Below, in pieces: positions 49,668 through 61,124 of a DNA stretch of 64,000 nt. Numbering within the stretch: the stretch's first letter is position 1; each line of letters opens with the position of its first letter. Where the stretch lies: positions 1,128,970 to 1,192,969 of the forward strand of contig JAAOMT010000009.1 of the NCBI GenBank assembly GCA_016748015.1, in the 5' to 3' direction. The DNA is from Geosiphon pyriformis. Its lineage: Eukaryota; Glomeromycota; Glomeromycetes; Archaeosporales; Geosiphonaceae. Below the pieces are notes generated by a model. That model did no database searches, was not told the origin of the DNA, and saw nothing but the letters and a program-made list of their open reading frames with translations. Position numbers and translations under genes: made by a program.

Positions 49668-51371
49668 TGTGTATGAGAAAGAGATTAATGTTATTTGGAA
49701 TGTGATAAATATTGTATTTTAGAATTTCATATTATAATATCAAGTCATGTAATTTATTTAATTGAACCCGAATCAGAAAAAGAAGGAATAGTGTACCTGA
49801 TATTAGACTTTCCTTCATATAATTAATGCCATTGGATTAATATTTTTCATTCCCTGATGCGTATTTTATGATGGTTGGTTTACATTGCTTGCCATAAATA
49901 ACGAGAATTAAAAAACAAGGCCCTAAAAAAACACTGTAAAATGAAAAAAATTCCACTTGGTGATTGTGGTATTCACAATCCTCCAATTTTAGCAAGATTA
50001 AGTAATGTTTCTCTTTTTACAACATATAAATATGTTTTATAACTCAAAAGAAAAAAAAAATTGAAGCTATTTCTTTATTTTAACCATACAATAATTTTTG
50101 CCTTCTTAAAACCAAAATGTTACCAATTGAAAATTAGATTTTAAAAACCATTAAAAAAATATTTTAATTAATTATTATTAGCCAATTGTATTAAATAATT
50201 TTTTTAAATACTTAAATTTTGAAATATGTATTTTAAAAATATAACTTTTTAATTTCTCAATTATTTTTAATAAAATAATTATTTCCTCTTTTGTTTGAAT
50301 ATTATTATTAAATTCTAAATTTTAATAAACCCCCAAATTAATAAATAATTTTTGGTTAAAATTAATATTTAATAATTCAAAATAAATAGTTTGAGAAATT
50401 ACTGTAAAAATCATAAATATTTTAAATATTGACATCTATTATTTTTAATTGTGTTGATTAGAGTTCTAAAAAATGAATCATCAAAAAAGAGGTTTTTAAA
50501 ATTTTTTACAAATGAAATGAGCCAAAAAAATTCTTTTTCAAAATTTTTCAGGGCAGCAACGAAAAAGATTTAAATAACATATTGGAATTTGCAAGACCAA
50601 CAAAATTTACATAAAGAATATAGGCTTACAGAAAAAAATAGCATATAAAATGAAAATATTATATTATCAAATTATAATGAATGGTCAATTTTACGTTGAA
50701 AGAATGCTAGGAGATTCCAGCAAGATAATAATCCGAAGCACAAATGTAAAATTGCTCGACCATTTATTGCTATTGAATGAGGAGTGGCCGGATCCACCCT
50801 AATTGGCTTTTGTGAGATGGTGATCGCGAATAGTTGAAATGTAATAATCATTTTTCTAAATCCGGCTTAGAATTGTACTAGCGTACACTCACAGAAAATT
50901 ATTAGCATACACAATTAAACAATTATGTCTTAATTTGGTAAATGAAATGTCGAAAATAATTAGTTCATAGATTATTTGCATATAGACACTAAATCTACAT
51001 ACTTGTAAAGCTGGAGCTCAAATAATAAAGTTCAGAGAATTTATTGCCAAAAAACGATTCTCGTTATTTACAGCGAGCGCTGTAAATAACTATTCAAAAG
51101 GGTGGAACCGCAAGAAAATATTTTTTATAACGGAAATTTTCATAATAAAAAATCTGGAGTTGGAAGTTTCATCAATCACCCTTGGGCAGGATATTTAATC
51201 CTTCGACTAATTCATTTTTAAATTATTCAATTTTTTAGATTTCCTCTCGAAATTTGGTTATTCTACATGCTGTCCTACCCTCCTATTAATTGGATATGGG
51301 TATACATATTACCGGACTTCAATTATTTGTTTCGCGCCATTTGAGAAATTATTTTATAAAGATAACCTCAA
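49668..51371. other. intergenic region, 1.7 kb
   Basis: Follows the secreted-protein gene and leads into the glycosyltransferase gene. 50050-50560 is strongly A/T-rich. The rest has mixed composition without open frames or recognised repeats. Confidence 0.4.
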
Positions 51372-52978
51372 ATGTCGCCTGTCACACAAAACATGAAAGA
51401 AAAGCTCATTCAGAGTTATGTATTTTGCTATTATGTGTCTGGTCATGGTAAGTTCAGTTCCAATTCATTATAGTTTTTATTCTCAAATTAAGATTTTAAC
51501 TGAGTGCATCCTTAGGCTTTGGACACGCAACTCGAGTTGTTCAAATTGCGACCAAGCTTTTGGCTCTTCCGCGTCATCACAAACTTTACATAATATCCAA
51601 CGCACCAAAATTTATTTTTAACAGTGCAATCAGTGTTGGAGCCATCTATAGACATGCGCTCATTGACGCTGGAGTAAACCAACCGCTAGCATATACTGTT
51701 GATAGATGCCAAACAATAAAAAATCTGCAAACATTCCTAAGCAAGAGACAGGATTTGTTGGATCAAGAAGTCAACTGGTTGCGAGAGGTCAAGGCCGATA
51801 TTGTACTATCTGATGCTCCATTCTTGCCATGGTAGTTCAACTTTTTTTAAAAGAAAATTTTTTAATTAACCATGTTTTAATCGGGTATTCAATACATTTT
51901 TGATTTTAAACATAGTGCAGCTGCTGCCGAAGTCGGGATTCCATCTTCAATAGTCAGTAATTTTACTTTTGATGCAGTATATTCTGGTTTGTGTGAAGGT
52001 GACGAACTAGATATTACCATAAACCATCTTTCGGACCACGTGATTGCCGATTATAGAAAATCCGAATTGTTAATAAGACTCCCAGGTTATATTTCAATAC
52101 CTTCATTTGCTGGCACACAACTATATCCGGATTCAAAAATCTTACCAGTGGAATCTGTTAGTAATGGTATTGTCTCCCTTTCAACATCCTTCAGCAACAA
52201 ATCGAAAGCATTGAAACAAATAACTCGTCGGATAATTGATGTCCCCCTTGTGGTTCGAAAATTTAAAAACCCTCGAGAGATGGTTCTCAAAAATCTTGGG
52301 ATTCCACAAGAGATATTTCAGGCAAACAAAGTTTTATTGGTGTCCTTTGGGGGACAAATACTTCAAGACATTGATACTTTAAATTCACCAATACCTGATG
52401 GATGGATTGCAATAGTCTGTGGTAGTCATACGATGAAAGGCAAAGTATTACCGCCACGGTTTTACCGATGTCCTGTAGATGCATATGTTCCTGATTTGAC
52501 CAATGCCGCAGATGTAGTTATGGGAAAATTGGTAAGGTTAAAAAGTTTTAATTGTTACTCAATTTTTTACTTGTTTAAAAGCTTAATCATGCTTTTAAAA
52601 ACTTTAAATTAACTGTCATAATAGGGTTATGGAACTTGTTCCGAATGTATCGCCCATTCCAAGCCATTTATATATGTACCACGTCCACAATTTATAGAAG
52701 AAGATGGTCTTAAACGTTTGATGGAAATTCAAGGATCATGTGTCGAGATGCCTAAAGAAGATTTTGAATTAGGTCATTGGAGTAGCTATATTCTTCATGC
52801 CTACGGGATGCTCGGAGTTTGCGAAGAATCAAATCAAAGATTGTCGCATGATGGTGGTGAAATTGTGGCCCAAACTTTAGAACAATATTTGGATGAACGT
52901 GGCGGTAATTTTAATATCGATTTGACGAGATCTTCTCAAGCTACTCCTTTGGACTCTAGTGTTGCTGCCCTAATATAA
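51372..52978 (+). CDS. glycosyltransferase like the N-terminal half of L-arabinokinase
   Basis: Four exons (51372-51447, 51516-51831, 51916-52531, 52625-52978) give 453 residues. The start is the first ATG, giving MSPVTQNMKEKLIQSYVFCY. The sequence YYVSGHGFGHATRVVQIATK is the hallmark of the UDP-glycosyltransferase-like N-terminal region of plant L-arabinokinases and of related bacterial and fungal proteins. The GT-B fold is further suggested by IVLSDAPFLP (end of first half), VLLVSFGGQ (start of second half), DVVMGKLGYGTCSECIAHSKPFIYVPR (nucleotide-sugar site; shown as DVVMGKLGYGTCSE and FIYVPR) and E-Q-Y-L near the end. The GHMP kinase domain that follows in plants is absent, so the substrate is unknown. 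Confidence 0.85.
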
Positions 52979-54565
52979 TCATTTATTACACGTTACTTTT
53001 CATTCATTCATTCATTCATAGAGAATTTTATTAATCTTATTTAATCAGTTCTTAATAAGTATTTAGACGCCTTCGGATAGAAAATTCGGCTTATGGTTTA
53101 GATTTTTTTTAAAACATAGACCCAAGATTTTAGATACATTAGAGTAACTAATTTATTTAAACGAGTTTATTATTACAATTATGATTGTTATGGTTATTAT
53201 ATCTTTAATTTAATGTTTATTGAACAAATATGGTAAAAAATATGTTAAAACTTAAAGTTTTGGTGATTTGAGGTTTAAATTCATTATACGTATTAGAAAA
53301 TAAATTTTAATTTGTAATAAAACTTATAATTTCACAATTAAAATTATTAAATTTTTTGTCTCATTTTATAAAGTGTGATAATTGCAATATAAAATATATT
53401 GTTTTTACATTTTTAAAAATCTCAAAAATTTTAATGATAGATAAATTAATTGCTAAAATATTTTTACCTTTAATATTTAATCTTTTACTTGGTAAGTTAA
53501 CAACAAAATCACCAATTCGTAAAGATTATTTATGAACTTATTGATACAAATTGGTTTCCATTTCTAGCTCAAGATAAAAACTATGATTTTTCAATTGTTT
53601 AGTTACAAAGTTGTAATTTGAATCATTTAAATATCTAATGTACAAGGCTTTTTATCTGAAAACAGACAAAATAAACTTTTCCAAGAGCTAACAATCATCA
53701 AAAAAGCATTCACATCTTGAACTTTTGGCCATGTAATTCATTGGTATTTTTAAATTACATGAAAGTTGTCCAACAATATGAGTTGATACTCAATGTCAGA
53801 CTTATCTTCAACTGCCTAATTGTCTATAACATGTGAAGTTCTTAGATCTTTTGATTAATTCAGCTTAAAATACTATATTATGTAAATCTTTTCATTAAAC
53901 ATCATCTATGCTACTAGGTCAATAAACCTCATAAATTCTAACCACTAAGACACAACATGTTTCAACTTACTTTTTGAGTGTTAATATTTTCTTACAAAAA
54001 TACACTCAAGCTGTTGATGGGCCAGTTTGTTTTGTTTGTCTGTTTCTGGATTAATTGTTCAGCTTATTTTTCTTTAATTAAAATTAACTAACTGCTGCTT
54101 GGTTTTCAAATATTTACTTTAAAAAATCTATACCAATATTTTGTAAAAGAGCATTTTTATAAGAGACTCTACAATTATATTTGAGTTTATTCTTTACATT
54201 AAGTGGATACTCTAGCAATTTTTTAAAGTATAAAATATTACTCTGTGTATACAAAACTTTTATAATAATACTATTTACTTTTTTAATGTTTTAATCTCAA
54301 GTTAAGATTTGAATTAAAACCAATTAAAACAACCAAATTATTGATTGCTGTTTCTCTTACAAAATATCAAACCAAATAGTATTGTCAAGCTATTTGCTTA
54401 GATTACAAGACTTATATGTTAAATACACAAATAAAATACCAATATTATAACTTGTTATTGTAAGTTTAACTAAAATCAATAAATGTTTATAATAACTATT
54501 ATGGTTTTACTGGATTTAATTAAAAACATCTGTAAACAAACTAACCAGCAAAATTAACAAGACAG
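52979..54565. other. A+T-rich gene-free region
   Basis: Only the 3' flank of the glycosyltransferase gene is clear, with a short (attc)n run near 53002-53022. No open frames with protein-like composition are seen. 53650-54060 is more mixed and could be a decayed repeat. Confidence 0.4.
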
Positions 54566-54777
54566 TGTTACCAGTAGAATTTTAGCTATTAATTAGCATG
54601 AAATTACTCTTATAATTCCTATAATTAATTAGTATATTAATATCATTTCAAATTATCATTTATTATTTCATCAATTATCACATATTACGATTCAATTAAA
54701 TAATCCAATTAGTATAACAAAAAGTAGGATGATCAAATTACACAATACCCTGAACTTTGTAACATTCAAAAATTTGC

Positions 54778-54930
54778 CGAAATTTACAGAAATTCACTGA
54801 AATTTATAAGAAATTCACCGAAATTTATAGAAATTCGCCAAAATTATGAATAGTTCACCCAAATTAATCAATAGTTCAGTGAAATAACTTGTAGTCCATC
54901 AAAATGTATCTTTAGTTCACCGAAATTTGA
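54778..54930 (+). repeat. degenerate 20-bp tandem array
   Basis: About eight units of the form cgaaatttatagaaattcac, the later ones diverged to caaaattatgaatagttcac and similar. Confidence 0.65.
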
Positions 54931-54971
54931 GCAAAGAGAAAAAGTGCAAAGACTAGTACTACAACAAGTTG

Positions 54972-54979
54972 TATAAAAG
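54972..54979 (+). promoter_or_regulatory. TATA box of the LTR-like repeat
   Basis: tataaaag inside ttgtataaaagaagagc; a TATA box followed by a leader is expected in an LTR. The same position in the inverted copy reads tataaaaa. Confidence 0.35.
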
Positions 54980-55610
54980 AAGAGCTTTTTTCTTCAAGAA
55001 AATATATCTTACTTTAGATTTATCACTTAGAACCATTCCTATACACACAAAAAGAAATAAATATTAAATAATTTAAAAACCCAAATTCTTTAATTATTGC
55101 ACTTGGAAAATTCCCAAAACCCAACTAACGTTTTGAAATTGATTAGCTACCAATTTCAGTAAACTGTTAGTGACTCCAGGTCTGGATAGAAAACATTTCC
55201 CTTGACAGAATTCAATTTCTTTTACATTTCTTTTACATTTCTTTTATTTTCTTATTATAATCATTAAGGTAGCCTACAGACAAGATTCTTGTAGAAGAGT
55301 TGATTTTCACAGCAAAGTAACTACACATTTTTAGTGAGCTTCCAGACGAGCAATTTCTGGGAAAGAGTTGACATTTACTACAACGTAACTACATAAAGTA
55401 ACTGGCAAGAAATTGGCCATTCCACTTATAAGCCCAGCAAGTTCAAATTATATTCTATAATTTGAAGATAAATTCAGTTATTGGAAGTTCAACTACTTCT
55501 AGAAAACGTGAATTTGCAACCAACAGACATTTACAACATTCAAGAAAAGAGACCAAAAACCTTCGGTAACAACAGTAATTACAACAATCAAAGATTTAAA
55601 AGTTAAAATT

Positions 55611-57622
55611 CGAATAATTGTAAAGAAAACTAACTGCTGTTAATATTAAAATTAGTTTTAAAGCTTAATTCTAATCATTCAAGATTTGTATTTTTAAAGT
55701 TAGGTCTAAATTTTTTTAGAGAACTAACTATATCTTAAACATTTTAACCAGCTGCTGCTTCAGTCAATAATTACTTAATGCAATTATACTTATATTGTTA
55801 AGTTCTAAATTAAAACACCAAAAGCCATTTAGTTAATAAACTGCATACTATTTTGATAAAATAGTATCTGGCTGCTAATTGTTTATTTATGTTATCATAA
55901 TTTGTCGAATTATTATTATACCAATTGTTTTCACAATTGTGTTAAAATTTTTTATGAAAAATTGGTAGTATCTTTAGCTTTAAGAATTTCTAACAATTTG
56001 ACTCTTTTGCTTTTAAAAAATTTTGTCTATCTATTAAATGAAAATTTTAAAGTCACTAAAACAAAAATAAATACCATAAATATTATTACTTTTCATAAAC
56101 AATACTTTAATTGGGCTCCTAATTTAAAGCATCAACTCATTTGTTAAAGTGTAAATCTTGTTTAAATGACCTTATTCCCAAAACTGGTGTTAATGATCTC
56201 TTTTCAAAAGTAAATAAATCTACTAATGATTTCAAGATGAATTGAAAAATAAGCTATTGATCAACTAAGATATTGGTTTTATTTATGCCAACATATACTA
56301 AATAGTCTGTAATCTGCAAATTTTCTACAACTAACTATATATATTCTTGTTTTTTATACTTTAGCACTTAGAGACCTTAATCCTTAGCTAAAAAAGATTG
56401 ATTTCAAAAATAAATATTTTGTTTCCTAATAGAAATAAAGAATTATTCTTTATTATATTGTTTATTAATTCTCAATATTATTATTATGAACTAGAAAGTT
56501 TTCAAATATTATTAAAATTATTGTATATCAATTTCTATAATTGATTAATAAGTAAACATCATTAATGAGCTTTAAGTAATCAATAAAAATCGAAGATATA
56601 AGTGTTTTTTAAACTAGAAACATTAATTGTAATTTTGATCTGATTGATTTCATTAAATAAAAAATTGTTAATTTTATTTACTCATTGTTAGAATATTGTT
56701 AACTGTAAAATACTGTGAACTTTTATTTTTCTGGAAGAACACAATGACTGAATGAGCAAAACTGCTCTGAAAGTAGTTAAAAATAAAAATAAAACAAAAG
56801 AAAAATGTAAAATGCTATAATTAATGAGTAATCTAATTTTAGAAACTAGACAATTAACAAAAAAAGCATGGGATTTAAGCACTATAGAGGATTTTAGAAC
56901 ATTAGTATTTGCAAAAACATTGTTTTGTATAGTTAATAATAAGTTGGCAGAGTTCTTGGATGTCAGCAAAGTAAGAAGCCTGAAAAAAAAAATTGTATTA
57001 AACTTAACTTTAAAACTTTTGGAACATTATTATTATTCTGAAACAAAACATTGTATCATTGTAACAGAATTTTTAATTATCTTTTTAGAGTAAAAATCAA
57101 ATGTTAAATAAATTATTAATAATTCTAATTAACCAATAAAAAAATTTTATATTAAATTATTTTTTAAAAGTTTATATTTAATAATTATGTAATTTTGTTT
57201 TTAATGTAAATTTTATATTATGTTATTAGTTTACAATCAATAAAATTAATAATGGTTAACTATTAATTGTTTTAAAATAAATGTAACTAATTATTTAAGC
57301 CAATTAAGACCATATTACATTGAATTTAACATAAAAAACCTATTTTAAACAGTTATTTTATGTTTATATTATACTTATAAAAGCATTATTATTTTTAATT
57401 AAATTATTTATTTAATTAATAGTTTTTTAAAAATTAAACTTAATATTAAAAGCATTAAATTTTTATAATATTATTATCTTAATAAAAGTTTTTTTATTTA
57501 AAAATAAGTTTTTAATAATATTAATTTACATATTATTTTAAGTATTATTCAAGCTATATTTTATTTAAATTAGTAATAATTTTACTAAAAACACCAATAA
57601 AACTTTTTGTTTCTTTAATTTT
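55611..57622. other. A+T-rich region with small open frames
   Basis: Open frames at 55902-56147 and 56824-57093 have no recognisable domain. The second begins with fairly balanced protein-like composition (ETRQLTKKAWDLSTIEDFRT) and may be a gene or transposon remnant. No gene is called. Confidence 0.35.
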
Positions 57623-58310
57623 ATAATTACAATCAAAGCAAAAAGTAAAAAGGCTGTATTTAATATTTTTTAAGATATTTAATAAAGTTTTAATCAAAAA
57701 AGTTTTTTTTGTTATAAAAACTGCTAAACAAAATATCTTAAAAGTTTTTTTCTTAAATAACAATAGTAAAAAACTGCTTTTAATAGTCATTAAAGCATTT
57801 TTTTATTTTTAACTGGCTTTTTTAATATTTTTTTTTTTAAAATAATTAAAAAAATCAAAAGTTTAAAAAAACAGCAGCAATTACCTACCTTTATTATTGT
57901 TACACTAAACCTATTTGTAATTTTTAATGAAATTTTAGAAAAAATTTCTGTTGTATTATTTGGTTTATTATCTAAGATAAACCAAGATTAATTATTGGTT
58001 ATATTATCTAATATAATGTTTTTTGGTAAATTTTTACTAATTATAGAAGCAAAGCAACTTTTTTTTGTTGAATTATCTGTTTTTGGAAACTGAATTAATC
58101 AAATAAAAATTAAATCATTTTTTTTGTTAATTTTTGGTGCTGTTATTAGTAGTATTTAGGAAACTATTACTAGTTATCAAAGATTTATTAAATAAATAAC
58201 TTCTACTTTAGTGTTTAATACAATTTTTAAGATCAAATTGGCTTATATTAAAGCTGTTTTTCAGTCTATACATGGTTTTTTAAATGACAGTATTCTAAAA
58301 ATTCTGTTTT
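57623..58310 (+). pseudogene. heavily decayed relic of second-family LINE ORF1
   Basis: Translation from 57623 gives IITIKAKSKKAVF where the copy at 16919 (minus strand) has MTTTRAKSKKAAL. It continues almost without indels: AKQNILKVFFLNNNSKKLLL for ATRQNVLEAFSLSSNHNKLS, then ETITSYQRFIK for ETITSCQRFAG, then STLVFNTIFKIKLAYIKAVF for STLVPGATFKIKLAYVKAVF. The differences are P to L, S to F, A to V/I, E to K, R to K and W to stop, which are C-to-T or G-to-A. After GFLND (about 58310) the match ends. No coding capacity remains. Confidence 0.8.
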
Positions 58311-60119
58311 TTAAGTATTATTAAATAATTAGATTGAGTATAAAAGTAATTAAGTCTTTGTTATACTGAATTTTAGAAAATTAGTTGGTTATTAGTATTA
58401 ATTTTATTGTTATTTAAGAATTAATTTTAAAGAGCAAATTAATTTTACTGTATTTTTTTAGCAAATACTTAGTATTATTAAATAAACAATAGTTGTTAAT
58501 ATTATTGTTGACTTGGTTGTAAAGCAAACTGATAATAATTGTTTTAATATTAAGATTTTAGTAAATAATAGGCTAATAATAATAGTTAATAGTAAGACTG
58601 TTAAACTTAGAGATAATATTAATTATTTTTTTGCTGTTAGTCTTATTATAACTTTTGGCAAGCTTATTTTTAGTGTTCTAAAATTCTACTATAATAACAG
58701 TTTTAAAATTAATTGTTAAATAATGATAGATAATTGTTTAAAGTATACTATTAAAGTAGTTAATATCTTTGTTGTTATTGTTGTTGTCAGTTAATGAAAT
58801 AGTTTTTAACTTTTTTAATTAGTTGATTAATCTTTTTTTCAACTGCTAGGCTGGTTTTTTTAATGGCTAATTTAACAAGTTTAATATAATTGGTTTTTTT
58901 TATAGCCATTTTATAGATTTTTATATGTTAAATAACTGTGGTTAAATCTTTAAAAACATATAAACAAACTTTTTTGATTAGTTTATCCTTAGATTCAACA
59001 ATAAATTGGTTTAAAATTTAAGCATTAAAATAGTAATTATTAATTTTTAACTGGCAATTTGTTAAAAAAGTTTATTAAATATTTTAAGATAAGTTATAAC
59101 AGATTTAAAAGACTTTTGTTTAATATTTCAAACCCAATTTTAAAGAGTAATAAAGATATTGTTATTGGTAAACTGTTTTAAAAAAGCATTTTTAAATACT
59201 TATTAGTTTTTAAAGAGTTTGTTTAAGTTTTTAAACCATTTTTTTGTTGTTCTTTAGAGAAAATATAGAATTGTTTTAAGCATTTTTACTGTATTTTATC
59301 TATTTATATTTTCTGTTTTTAAAACTTTATTAAGCCATTTTTGAAGACTGGTATTAGCATTTTTTTTATAAATTTTAAGATTTTTATAATATATATAGCT
59401 GTTATTTTTTTATTTTCATTTTTGTTGGTTTTTTTTTGGTAAATTCAGAAATATTTTTTTTATTATTTAAGTTTTTAAAATAATTACTTTGGCTTTTAGC
59501 TAAGTAGTTAAAAAGATTAACACTAATAGATATAAGTTCTGGCTATTAAATAAAACTTTTGAATAAAGTAAAATTTTCTAATCTTAAAAAACAAATAAGT
59601 AGAAAATTTGGTGTTTGTAATTATGTAAGTAAAATAAAGAATGGTGTGATTAAAAGTAATAATTTAATACTTGTTTTTTATTTAAGTGTTTGTAAATATT
59701 TGACAATTATCTTTGATGTATTGTGTATAGTATGATTAATTTATAGAGTTTTTTTTTGTTGCTATTTTTTGTTTCTAATTCTAAGTTAAAAAAAATTTGA
59801 ATTGTACTGAGTATTTTTCTTTACAGCACTAAATAATGTTGAAATTAAGTTTTTAAAAGTAAGTATTGAGAATCTTGTTGTTGTAATCTTTGGTATTTAT
59901 ACCAAAATAATATAGTAAGTTTTTGTAAAAATTGTGTTTAATTTTTAAAATATTGTAGTCTTCAAAAAAATAATTGTTAATGTAATTTTCAATATATTAG
60001 TAGAGTGTTTTCTTAAAATTTTTAATTCCATTCTGTATATTAAAATTTTTTTTGCAATGTATATAAATTGACCAATAATATTTTAAAGTAGCTGTGTCTG
60101 CTGAAGTTATTACATTGAA
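58311..60119. other. A+T-rich repeat graveyard
   Basis: No intact gene. One 68-codon open frame (58513-58719) has no known domain. Parts probably derive from transposons changed by the same transitions as the neighbouring relic, but I could not align them. Confidence 0.35.
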
Positions 60120-61124
60120 ATTTGTTGTTATTATGTTATTTCTGTAAGAAAACACCAAATATTATTAAAGATTTTTGGTTTCTTTTTTTAAGTGTTTTTG
60201 TTGTTATTTTGCTGTTAATTTTTAATTATTAAAAGTTAATAAATCTTTAATAACTAAATTTATTTTCAAATTATTTTTTATAATTTAAACTACTGAGTTT
60301 ATAAATAAAATAACCAATTCTATACACATTTTTTGTATAGTTATTTTGCAGTAAAAATCAACTTTTTTCTAAGAAACGCTTATTTGGAAACTTATTATAA
60401 ATATGTAATTACTTTGTTATAAAAGTCAATTTTTTTATAAAAATCTCATTTGTAAACTATTTTAATAATTTATAATAAAAAAAAATAAAAAAAATGTAAA
60501 AAAAAAGAATTTTGTTATAAAAATTGTTTTCTGTTTAAGTCTAAAGCTATTAATAAATTACTAAAATTGATAACTAATTAATTTTAAAACATTAGTTGAA
60601 ATTTAGAATATTTTAAGTAAAATAATTATAAATTTTATTGTTTTTAATATGGTTTTTATTGGAATAATTTGTAAAAATACTAAGAAAGATATTTTTAATA
60701 AAGATAATTCTAACTGAGATATATTTTCTTGAAAAAAAAAAGTTTTTTTTTATACAATTTGTTGTAGTACTAATCTTTAAACTTGTATTTTTCTCTTTGC
60801 TATTATTTTAACAAACTAAAAATATATTTTTATAAACTACAAATTGTTTTTACAAAATATAAATTATTTTAATAAACTATTAAATTAATTTATGAAATTT
60901 TACAAATTTTGGCAAATTCTTAAATGTTATAAAGTTTAAGATATTGTGTAATTTAATTATTACAATTTGTATATTGTATTAATTAAATTATTAATTAAAT
61001 AGTAATTTAAACAATTTGCTAAGATAATAAGTAATAAATTGAAATAATAATATATACTAATTAATGCTAAAAATTATAAAAATAATTTTATGCTAAATTA
61101 TGTTTCAAATTTTTATTGGTAACA
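60120..61124 (-). repeat. LTR-like repeat, decayed inverted copy
   Basis: Reverse complement of this stretch aligns to 54566-55610: tgttaccaataaaaatttg at its start (61124), tagtactacaacaaattgtat near 60745-60765 against tagtactacaacaagttgtat, and acaaagtaattacatattta near 60400 against gcaaagtaactacacattttt. Nearly all differences replace C with T or G with A in this copy. Confidence 0.55.

Larger units (their letters stand above)
54566..55610 (+). repeat. LTR-retrotransposon-like repeat, better-preserved copy
   Basis: Starts tgttaccagtagaattttag, a TG start typical of LTRs. It contains a 20-bp degenerate tandem array (54778-54930), then tataaaag at 54972-54979 followed by a leader-like segment, and a short coding-like stretch near 55505-55610 with Asn/Gln/Arg composition (GNNSNYNNQRFKS), reminiscent of a gag tail. 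A decayed copy lies inverted at 60120-61124. The right end, primer-binding site and family are not determined. Confidence 0.45.

Noticed and set aside
54778-54930. CRISPR-like array
   Set aside because: The units are contiguous without unique spacers and the organism is a eukaryote; it is a minisatellite inside an LTR-like repeat.
56824-57093. 89-codon plus-strand open frame
   Set aside because: The first 30 residues look protein-like, but there is no family match, no splice partner and the rest is A+T-driven.
57554-57790. 78-codon minus-strand open frame
   Set aside because: It is the shadow of the decayed ORF1 relic on the plus strand at 57623; its Lys/Phe/Leu composition reflects base composition only.
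58513-58719. 68-codon plus-strand open frame with seemingly ordered residues
   Set aside because: No domain, no start context, and it lies in hypermutated repeat DNA; at most a transposon remnant.
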